DNA of 64,000 nt. Origin: Parabacteroides timonensis. GTDB lineage: Bacteria > Bacteroidota > Bacteroidia > Bacteroidales > Tannerellaceae. The notes beneath the pieces were generated by a model. The model was not told the origin of the DNA, did not search any database, and saw only the letters and a program-made list of their open reading frames with translations. This document shows positions 53,371-60,592 of the stretch, piece after piece; within the stretch, counting starts at the first letter, position 1; every line of letters starts with the position of its first letter. The DNA lies in assembly GCF_900128505.1 (NCBI RefSeq), contig NZ_LT669941.1:3280420-3344419 (forward strand), written 5' to 3'. The position numbers were made by a program, and so were the translations under genes.

Positions 53371-54852
53371 TTATTGTTGTTGTGTTGCAAATATTTCCCG
53401 TAACTTCTCACGGTCGTCAAAATGATGTTTTACGCCTTTCACATCCTGGTAATCTTCATGGCCTTTACCAGCCACAAGGATCACATCGCCTTTCTTAGCC
53501 AGCATAGTGGCCGTTTTGATAGCCTGTGTACGGTCGGTAATACAAAGCGTACGTTCCATATCCGAATGACTCAGCCCGGCTACCATATCCTGAATGATCT
53601 CGTCCGGTTCTTCAAAACGGGGATTATCGGAAGTCAGGATTACCTGGTCACTCAGTTTCGCCGCCTCTTTCGCCATCAACGGGCGTTTCCCCTTATCGCG
53701 GTTTCCGCCGGCACCGACAACGGTAATGATTCGGCCTCTTCCATCGAGCACTTCTTCAATGCCGTTCAGGACATTTGTCAAAGCATCCGGCGTATGGGCA
53801 TAATCGACAATCGCCGTATAACCGAGCGGAGATTGTATCGTTTCAAAACGGCCGGACACCGAATGCAGCGTGCTCAATACGATCAGCGTCTCTTCCGGAT
53901 CTTTCCCCAGTGAAACAGCCGCACCGTAAACAGCCAGCAGGTTGTAAGCATTGAAACGTCCCACAAAATGAACAACTACTTCACGACCGTTAATGATCAT
54001 TTCTGTTCCTTCAAAATGCGACTCCAGGATCTTTCCTTTGAAATCGGCCAAGGTACGGAGTGAATAAGTCAGCTTCTTTGCCGCTGTATTCTGGAGCATG
54101 ACCAGACCAGATTTATCATCGGCATTGGTCAGTGCAAAAGCATCTGCAGGTAGGTCGTCAAAGAATTTTTTCTTTGCTTTCAGATAGTTCTCTACCGTTT
54201 TATGATAATCCAGATGGTCGCGTGTCAGGTTGGTAAAGATACCACCGTCGAACGACAAGCCACTGATACGTTTCTGATCGATTGAATGGGAACTGACTTC
54301 CATAAAGGCATATTCGCATCCGGCTTCCACCATCCGGGCCATCAGACTGTGGAGGGTGATCGGATCGGGCGTTGTATGTTCTGTCGGGATCGCTTCACCG
54401 TCGATATAATTGCATACGGTGGAGATCAAGCCTACCTTATGTCCCATCTTACGGAACATTTCATACAATAAGGTAGCGATGGTGGTCTTGCCGTTCGTCC
54501 CGGTAACGCCCACCAGCGTCAGCTTGTCCGAAGGATTGTCATACCAGGTCGAAACAACCTTACCCAATGCGTCCGCCGAATCTTTCACCCGGATGAAACA
54601 AATGTTTCTCCCGGATGAAACTTTAGTTTCTTCCGAAAGGGATGGAATTTCCTCGCAGATGACCGCTACAGCCCCTTTTGCTATGGCACCGTCGATATAG
54701 GCATGTCCATCGACCGCCGTACCTCTTACCGCTACGAACAAAAAGCCATCTTCCACCTTGCGGGAATCAGACTGGATGCCTGTAATCTTTACATGATCCG
54801 CTCCGACTGTTTCCTGTACATCCAACGTATGAATCAATTTCTTCAGTTCCAT
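53371..54852 (-). CDS. murE: UDP-MurNAc-tripeptide synthetase MurE
   Basis: 493 residues. It adds the third amino acid to the stem peptide; DNPRFEEP near residue 411 is the meso-diaminopimelate signature. Also seen: SDSRKVEDGFLFVAVRGTA, the ATP loop GVTGTNGKTTIATLL near 117, HTTPDPITLHSLMARM and VDYAHTPDALTNVL. Residues about 66-88 (EEIPSLSEETKVSSGRN and on) look longer and unlike the family at a loop between two strands. Their DNA, 54591-54656, is three 22-base units of the kind seen in array 2. Since 66 bases make 22 codons, the frame survives. Confidence 0.95.
   Translation of the reverse strand: MELKKLIHTLDVQETVGADHVKITGIQSDSRKVEDGFLFVAVRGTAVDGHAYIDGAIAKGAVAVICEEIPSLSEETKVSSGRNICFIRVKDSADALGKVVSTWYDNPSDKLTLVGVTGTNGKTTIATLLYEMFRKMGHKVGLISTVCNYIDGEAIPTEHTTPDPITLHSLMARMVEAGCEYAFMEVSSHSIDQKRISGLSFDGGIFTNLTRDHLDYHKTVENYLKAKKKFFDDLPADAFALTNADDKSGLVMLQNTAAKKLTYSLRTLADFKGKILESHFEGTEMIINGREVVVHFVGRFNAYNLLAVYGAAVSLGKDPEETLIVLSTLHSVSGRFETIQSPLGYTAIVDYAHTPDALTNVLNGIEEVLDGRGRIITVVGAGGNRDKGKRPLMAKEAAKLSDQVILTSDNPRFEEPDEIIQDMVAGLSHSDMERTLCITDRTQAIKTATMLAKKGDVILVAGKGHEDYQDVKGVKHHFDDREKLREIFATQQQ
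54591..54656. repeat. Array 5: 22-bp repeat units inside murE
   Basis: Units at 54591-54612, 54613-54634 and a decayed third at 54635-54656. The first two read GGATGAAAC-N4-GTTTCTNCC and differ at few positions. The word GAAACTTTAGTTTC at 54617-54630 is identical to 17096-17109 in array 2. The segment is coding on the minus strand. Confidence 0.75.
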
Positions 54853-54853
54853 A

Positions 54854-57022
54854 TTATTTTAATGTTAATCTTATGGTTTGTCCTTTGGCAATCCGTGTAC
54901 CTGCTCCCATCGACTGGGCCGAAACCCGTCCCATGCCATCCAGAGCTACACGCAAACCGGCACTCTCGAGTAAATAAACCGCATCTTTGGCTCCCATACC
55001 GATCACACTCGGCACTAATCCTTCACGGATCGTCAAATCACGCAGATGGAGTTCTTCGTCTCCTTCTTCACGTTTGGTGACTACCCATTTTGTTTCCAGA
55101 CTGTCTGTATTCGCATCGATATCCAGTTTTCCCAGTACATTTTCAAGCGCTTCCAAGTTACCGTTCTTCGCCGCCGGCATTAAAACGGCTAATGAGTCGC
55201 GCTCCATATCCCGCACATCAAACGACATATGGCTGGCATATACTTTTTCTGCAATTGCCTTCACTACACCTCCCGACATCGTACCACCTGACGGATAACC
55301 GATACGCGGACGGCGAATCACTACGATACAGGAATATTTAGGTTCGTCGGCCGGAAAATATCCGCAGAAAGCCACTTGGTGTCCGCTTGTACGATACACA
55401 CCGCCTGTTGCAATCTGTGCCGTACCCGTTTTACCGGCTATACGAATGATATCCGAATGAACGGCTTTACCTGTACCCTGCTCAACAACACCCAACAACA
55501 TTTCCTTAATGATATCAAGCGTCTTATCCGAACAGATGGATGACTTCAACACCTCTGTCGAGAAGCTTTGCACTGTTTTTCCATTGTGCATGATCTCTTT
55601 CGTAAACATCGGACGAACCATCTTTCCACCATTCGCGATAGCATTGAAGAAGGTCAGCGTATAGATCGGCGGGATCTGTGTTTCATATCCGAAGGACATC
55701 CAGGGTAACGTAGTCTTCGACCAATATAAGGTCGTGTCATTCGGCATACGTATCTTGGCACGTCCGGCTCCCGGTATCTCCAGGTTCAACGGGATAGTCA
55801 ATCCCAGTTTATAAAGTCCTTCCACATATTTGGTCGGATTCTTTTCGTACCCTTTCAAAATGATCTTGGCAACCCCGATATTGGATGAATACCAGATAGC
55901 CTGTTCTGCCGAGATACGCCCGTATCCTCCCTTATTCATATTATGGTCGGTCATACGGGCACCCTTATACATATATACACCCTTACCTACGTCTACGGTA
56001 TCACTAGGTTGACAGACACCATCTTCCAGAGCAACCATCATAGAGGCTACCTTGAAGGTCGAACCCGGTTCTATCTCATCGGCAACTGCATGGTTCTTGG
56101 TCTCGGCATAAGCCCCTTCACGGATACGTCCCATATTGGTAATGGCTTTTATCTCGCCTGTCGATACTTCCATAACAACGGCAGTACCTGACTCAGCATC
56201 GATCTTCTTCAACATATCTACCAAAGACTTCTCTGTGATATCCTGGATATTGATATCGATCGTCGTGCGGATATCCATTCCGTCCACAGGTTCAACCTCT
56301 ACTACGTTGGTCCAGCCTCCCCCCACACGGCGGACAGAACTTAATCCGGCTTCACCGCGAAGCAGCGAGTCGTATTGCAACTCCAATCCGTTCTTCCCCT
56401 TCGTTACACCACCTGCTTCTATCTCACCGTAAATATCTCCGATCGTACGGGAAGCAAGCGTTCCGAAAGGTTTCTGGCGTTGTACCATTTCTTTCGTATA
56501 AAACCCGCTCTTATACCGGCTCAAACGCAGGAACGGGTATTTCCGCATTTCCTTCAGGTCTGTATAAGAAGCACGGCCTTCGTACAACGGATACTGGCGA
56601 CTTTTACTTTTCAGTCCACGTAAAAGGTGTGCCTTATATCCGGCCGGAGTACGGTTCTTAAATTTACGGGACAAATAAACCGAAAGTGAATCTACCCCAT
56701 TTACCTTCGAACTCAGGAACGTATCGACGGAAAAACCATCGGCACGAAAGTCGATATAGGTATAATAGCGAGGCACACTGGTAGCCATCAGCTTTCCATC
56801 GGAAGAGTAGATATTTCCACGTCCGGGTAATATCAGTCGGTTCGGGCGTTTCTGGCTTTCAGCCACTTTCTCCCATTTTTCCTTTTCCACGAAAGCTGTA
56901 TCAAACGTTCGCAGGAGTATGCCTACTGCGATAAGCCCCAACAATAACACAACGAGAAAGTAACAGAATAATATCCGGTTACTTTTCGGTGCAGTTTCAT
57001 TTGGTTCAATTTCTTCAGCCAT
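54854..57022 (-). CDS. ftsI: Septal transpeptidase FtsI (PBP3) with PASTA domain
   Basis: 722 residues: a cytoplasmic start, one membrane helix (about 17-37), a pedestal domain and a transpeptidase domain with active-site serine in GSTFK (about 319), SSN (about 379) and KTGT (about 530). The C-terminus (about 660-722) is one PASTA domain (VPSVIGMGAKDAVYLLESAG and on). It cross-links septal peptidoglycan with FtsW. One base separates it from murE and 2 from the ftsL-like gene. The PASTA tail sets it apart from enterobacterial FtsI. Confidence 0.94.
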   Translation of the reverse strand: MAEEIEPNETAPKSNRILFCYFLVVLLLGLIAVGILLRTFDTAFVEKEKWEKVAESQKRPNRLILPGRGNIYSSDGKLMATSVPRYYTYIDFRADGFSVDTFLSSKVNGVDSLSVYLSRKFKNRTPAGYKAHLLRGLKSKSRQYPLYEGRASYTDLKEMRKYPFLRLSRYKSGFYTKEMVQRQKPFGTLASRTIGDIYGEIEAGGVTKGKNGLELQYDSLLRGEAGLSSVRRVGGGWTNVVEVEPVDGMDIRTTIDINIQDITEKSLVDMLKKIDAESGTAVVMEVSTGEIKAITNMGRIREGAYAETKNHAVADEIEPGSTFKVASMMVALEDGVCQPSDTVDVGKGVYMYKGARMTDHNMNKGGYGRISAEQAIWYSSNIGVAKIILKGYEKNPTKYVEGLYKLGLTIPLNLEIPGAGRAKIRMPNDTTLYWSKTTLPWMSFGYETQIPPIYTLTFFNAIANGGKMVRPMFTKEIMHNGKTVQSFSTEVLKSSICSDKTLDIIKEMLLGVVEQGTGKAVHSDIIRIAGKTGTAQIATGGVYRTSGHQVAFCGYFPADEPKYSCIVVIRRPRIGYPSGGTMSGGVVKAIAEKVYASHMSFDVRDMERDSLAVLMPAAKNGNLEALENVLGKLDIDANTDSLETKWVVTKREEGDEELHLRDLTIREGLVPSVIGMGAKDAVYLLESAGLRVALDGMGRVSAQSMGAGTRIAKGQTIRLTLK

Positions 57023-57024
57023 AC

Positions 57025-57378
57025 TTATTTATGTAATTCATACGGCGGAGTTTTGGCTCCTTCCAGTTCAATACCTTGTTCTTCAATCAATAATTCTACT
57101 TGCGACTGACGGCTATTGCCTGTCAGTTCCGATGAGATAGACAATGCTTCAAAACGCACGTCACGCAAGCGTTGTTGCAGACGGTCTATCTCACGCAGTT
57201 TTTGCATACAGGTGTAACGGTTTCCGATGAAAAAGAATATCATTATCACAACAAGCACGATCATCCGTGTGTGTTTAACGATAAAATCCTCATTCAGGAT
57301 ACCACCGCCCAGCACATACAAAAGAGAAAGACGTTTCTCTTTTTTCTTCGACTTTTTACGTTGTTGTTTTTCCTCCAT
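57025..57378 (-). CDS. FtsL-like division protein
   Basis: 117 residues: a basic cytoplasmic start (QQRKKSKKKEKRLS), a membrane helix (about 38-58, MIVLVVIMIFFFIGN) and a short coiled periplasmic part (LREIDRLQQRLRDVRFEAL). This layout and the position between rsmH and ftsI match the FtsL-like proteins of Bacteroidetes (FtsL_2/DUF3098-type neighbours) that join FtsQ in the divisome. Sequence similarity to classical FtsL is weak, so the call rests mainly on context. Confidence 0.8.
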   Translation of the reverse strand: MEEKQQRKKSKKKEKRLSLLYVLGGGILNEDFIVKHTRMIVLVVIMIFFFIGNRYTCMQKLREIDRLQQRLRDVRFEALSISSELTGNSRQSQVELLIEEQGIELEGAKTPPYELHK

Positions 57379-57420
57379 AACCCCTATGTTAATTGGCAGT
57401 CGACCAGCAACTGCACCTCG

Positions 57421-58338
57421 CTACTTCTTCTCTGCTATTCTCAATTTGGCACTTCTCGAACGGGGGTTTCTTTCGATCTCCTCGTCAGAAGGCACAATCA
57501 CTTTATTGTTTACCATGCGAAATGGCGTCTGTACATTTCCGAAAAAGTCTTGCTCGCTTTTTCCTTCAAAGTTCCCTGTTTTCAGGAAGTTTTTCACCAA
57601 CCTGTCTTCCAGCGAATGGTAAGTGATTACAACCAAACGTCCGCCGGGCTTTAAAACCTGCAGGGTTTGTTGCAGCATTTCTTTCAGGGCACGCATTTCG
57701 TCATTCACTTCGATGCGAAGTGCCTGGAATGCCTGTGCCAGAAACTTTTTCTCTTTGTCTTTTCCTGTGAAAGGCTTAACCAGCTCCAGGAAGTCACCGA
57801 TCGTTTCTATTTTCTTATTTTCACGTGTCCGGACGATCAACGATGCCAGTCTGCGGGCCACTTTCAGTTCGCCGTACAGGTAAAAGACATCTGCCAGCGC
57901 CTCTTCCGTATAGGTATTGACGATATCGGCTGCGGTCTGACCGGCACGGGTGTTCATGCGCATATCCAATGCCCCGTCGAAACGGAAAGAGAAACCGCGG
58001 TCTTTATCATCGAAATGATGGGAAGAAACCCCTAGATCCGCCAACAGTCCGTCGACTTCACCGTCCACACCATGATAGCGCATAAAATTATACAAATAAC
58101 GGAAATTACTGCGGACAAACACAAAACGGGGATCGTCGGGGATATTATGTTCGGCATCGGCATCCTGGTCAAATCCGTAAAGTTCACTGTCGCTATCCAT
58201 CCGTTTCAGGATTTCACGCGAATGTCCTCCTCCTCCAAAAGTCACATCCACGTAGATGCCCCCTTCTTGAATATTCAGACCTTTCACGCTTTCATCAAGC
58301 ATCACCGGCACATGATAACTCTGCTTTTTCTCTTCCAT
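57421..58338 (-). CDS. rsmH: 16S rRNA (cytosine1402-N4)-methyltransferase RsmH
   Basis: 305 residues. It methylates C1402 of 16S rRNA with SAM. Seen: YHVPVMLDESVKGLNIQEGG at the start, the SAM loop VDVTFGGGGHSREIL near residue 32, LLADLGVSSHHFDDKDRGFS, RIEVNDEMRALKEML and VITYHSLEDRLVKNF. It is here the first gene of the wall cluster. mraZ, usually just before it, is missing: the 221 bases upstream hold no reading frame for it. The gap to ftsL is 42 bases. Confidence 0.96.
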   Translation of the reverse strand: MEEKKQSYHVPVMLDESVKGLNIQEGGIYVDVTFGGGGHSREILKRMDSDSELYGFDQDADAEHNIPDDPRFVFVRSNFRYLYNFMRYHGVDGEVDGLLADLGVSSHHFDDKDRGFSFRFDGALDMRMNTRAGQTAADIVNTYTEEALADVFYLYGELKVARRLASLIVRTRENKKIETIGDFLELVKPFTGKDKEKKFLAQAFQALRIEVNDEMRALKEMLQQTLQVLKPGGRLVVITYHSLEDRLVKNFLKTGNFEGKSEQDFFGNVQTPFRMVNNKVIVPSDEEIERNPRSRSAKLRIAEKK

Positions 58339-58513
58339 TTTATGTCTTACACGTTAAACTTTCCCTTAAACAAAAGCACCTTACTTCGCTGTAAACAGGC
58401 ACGTTACTTTATTAGAGGGTAAAATTAAGCATTTATCAAATTACCTTCCAAGAAATATAAGAGAAAAGTACAAAAAAGTTATCAACAGGTAGAGAATCTT
58501 ACTTTTAATATTA

Positions 58514-58552
58514 TTTCATCGGCAAGAAGTTTAGGAAATCTTGCCGATGAAA
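58514..58552 (-). terminator. Terminator-like hairpin after the six-hairpin glycosidase gene
   Basis: Perfect 14-bp arms TTTCATCGGCAAGA and TCTTGCCGATGAAA with an 11-base loop, 7 bases past the stop on the minus strand. The following bases are AT-rich without a strong T run. Confidence 0.7.
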
Positions 58553-58559
58553 AATTAGA

Positions 58560-60560
58560 TTAAGGAAGTTTTATGGATATAACTTCACCTTCTTTAGTAG
58601 TTTTGTGCAATAGAGTTTTACCTCCTGATTTAACAGCGACCAATAGCTTTCCGTTTTCACGGATCACTTCAATGTCGAAAGTGGAATCGAATGCCTTTAT
58701 TTTACGCAAGCTCATTTTATCCCACTCAGCTGGTAAACGCGGAGTAAACGTGAAAGACTTCAAACCGGTAGGGCGAAGACCGAACATTCCTTCTGTGATG
58801 ATACGGCAATATAATCCGCTCTCGGCAGAAAGATGGCGCTGGCTTCCTTCCGGCCATGCTTCGATAGCATAAGGGACATGATCACCCAATAGACGTTGGT
58901 TGGAATAGAACTTCAAGTATTCAGTTGCTTTTTCCGTTGCACCACAGGCATATACACCACGCAGAGCATACAGGGTGGAACGATCCCAGAAGGTCTCACT
59001 GCCGGCTTGGGTCAATAAGCCGTTCTTTGTCCATAAACGGGGAGAAAACAGAGCGTTAATTGTTCCGTCTGTACGATCGTTGATACCGACTGTCAGCGGG
59101 ATACAAATCCAGGAACGAAGGATATCGTTTCCTTCATAATATTGATAGGTATCGAAACCTTCAACTTTTGCACCGAAATAGTCTTCTATATTTTTACGAA
59201 GGTCCTTCGCTTGTCTCTCGTAGTCGGCCAGTTCAGAAAAAGGTTTCTGCAGGTCTTTGCCCAGATAGGAAGCGGAACGTAAAGCATCATAATATAATGA
59301 AGAGGTACAGAGATTGGCTTTCCCTGCCGGGAAACGTCCTTCCAGCTCGTCGGAGTCGGAGGCTACAACACCTTTGTCGTTCAGGTTTCGACGACAGTAT
59401 TCCAAGCACCATTCGATAAGCGGCCATAACTCTTCAGCTTCACCTTTGTCTCCTCTTGCCAAAGCATAACGGGCTGCTCCGTAAGCGACCATTGCGGCAT
59501 CACCACGGTCACCGGCTCCTCCCCAAACGTCCAGTCCTTCTGCAATGATGGAACTGGGTATCTTTTCGTATTCAGGGTTCATGAAACGGGCAAAATGTTT
59601 GAATGAGTTAAGGGCGGAACCATTTCCGACTTCGTATCCCAGATAAGGGAAGAAAGGATTGATATATTCTGCCTGGTCGTTAGCCCAGATTGCGGCATAA
59701 TATGACTCACCACCAGGACCATGCATTAATCCTCCTTTCGTGTCATAGATACTTTCTGCTCCACGTATCTTGGCAAAGGCAAACATCGTATTTACAACGG
59801 GATCGGGTGTTTCCAGTATCAGGTTATTCCAAAAGCCTGCGATCAGGTCTTTCCGGGCCTGCAGTTCTTTTTCGATATCTATCTTTAGTTCTGTCTCGCC
59901 CTGCTTATAACCGCTGATTGAGGCATAAAAGACAAGTTCTTCTTTCGGTTGCAGTTGCTTACTTGTCGATCCTATAATCTCGGAAACCAGTTTATAACTA
60001 CCATCCACTCCAATAGCCGGATCGGTGTCTATAACTGAACGGGAAACAGGTATTTCCACATTCACAGCTGATTTTCCCGTATTTCGGAGAATATATTTCT
60101 CACATACGGCAGGATTAGACACAGAAGGGAAAACAACACGGGTCATGGTTATTTGTGCCTTACGCGGCAAAGCTACCGTACTTTCTACCGTCATTGTTCC
60201 ATCCAGTGTGATTTTACCTACCTTCTCACCGGAAAGCGATTGCCCGTTAACCGATACCATATCCGAAGCATTCCAAGCAAAGCGGCGCATCAAACTGGCA
60301 TGTGTATTATTCGGTATCATCCGGAGCATCGGCCAGATCATACTCTTATTCAACTCAAAAGAACCGTCGGCATTCACCCCGTAACGCAAAACAGTTGACA
60401 CTTTCAAACCGCTCATTTCGATATGATCGTAATGAGGAATGTGCCCCTTCACCTCCCATGAGATACTCCCGTTGGGGTTGATGGACCAGCGGTTCTGAGC
60501 ATTGATCGGAACAACACATAAACCAATCAATAATAATAGACTAAAGAATAACTTATTCAT
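58560..60560 (-). CDS. Exported six-hairpin glycosidase-like protein
   Basis: 666 residues with a signal peptide (about 1-21, ending INAQN). A beta-sandwich N-terminal region (about 25-225) is followed by an (alpha/alpha)6 barrel: ESYYAAIWANDQAEYINPFF, EGLDVWGGAGDRGDAAMVAY, SDSDELEGRFPAGKANLCTS, FWDRSTLYALRGVYACG and YAIEAWPEGSQRHLSAESG, then a small C-terminal sandwich. These are features of six-hairpin glycosidases (relatives of GH15/65/78/95 type folds); acidic residues in the DSDELE and EGS segments are candidate catalytic groups. The exact CAZy family and substrate are not determined. It follows the GH2 gene by 32 bases. Confidence 0.75.
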   Translation of the reverse strand: MNKLFFSLLLLIGLCVVPINAQNRWSINPNGSISWEVKGHIPHYDHIEMSGLKVSTVLRYGVNADGSFELNKSMIWPMLRMIPNNTHASLMRRFAWNASDMVSVNGQSLSGEKVGKITLDGTMTVESTVALPRKAQITMTRVVFPSVSNPAVCEKYILRNTGKSAVNVEIPVSRSVIDTDPAIGVDGSYKLVSEIIGSTSKQLQPKEELVFYASISGYKQGETELKIDIEKELQARKDLIAGFWNNLILETPDPVVNTMFAFAKIRGAESIYDTKGGLMHGPGGESYYAAIWANDQAEYINPFFPYLGYEVGNGSALNSFKHFARFMNPEYEKIPSSIIAEGLDVWGGAGDRGDAAMVAYGAARYALARGDKGEAEELWPLIEWCLEYCRRNLNDKGVVASDSDELEGRFPAGKANLCTSSLYYDALRSASYLGKDLQKPFSELADYERQAKDLRKNIEDYFGAKVEGFDTYQYYEGNDILRSWICIPLTVGINDRTDGTINALFSPRLWTKNGLLTQAGSETFWDRSTLYALRGVYACGATEKATEYLKFYSNQRLLGDHVPYAIEAWPEGSQRHLSAESGLYCRIITEGMFGLRPTGLKSFTFTPRLPAEWDKMSLRKIKAFDSTFDIEVIRENGKLLVAVKSGGKTLLHKTTKEGEVISIKLP

Positions 60561-60592
60561 TGTTTACTTACAATTAAATGATGATACATATT

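Noticed and set aside
54591..54656. Frameshift or assembly error in murE
   Set aside because: Three units make 66 bases, the frame is intact on both sides and all MurE motifs are present.
58476..58490. DnaA box or replication origin near TTATCAACA
   Set aside because: Single imperfect match in an AT-rich gap, with no cluster of boxes and no dnaA/dnaN neighbours.
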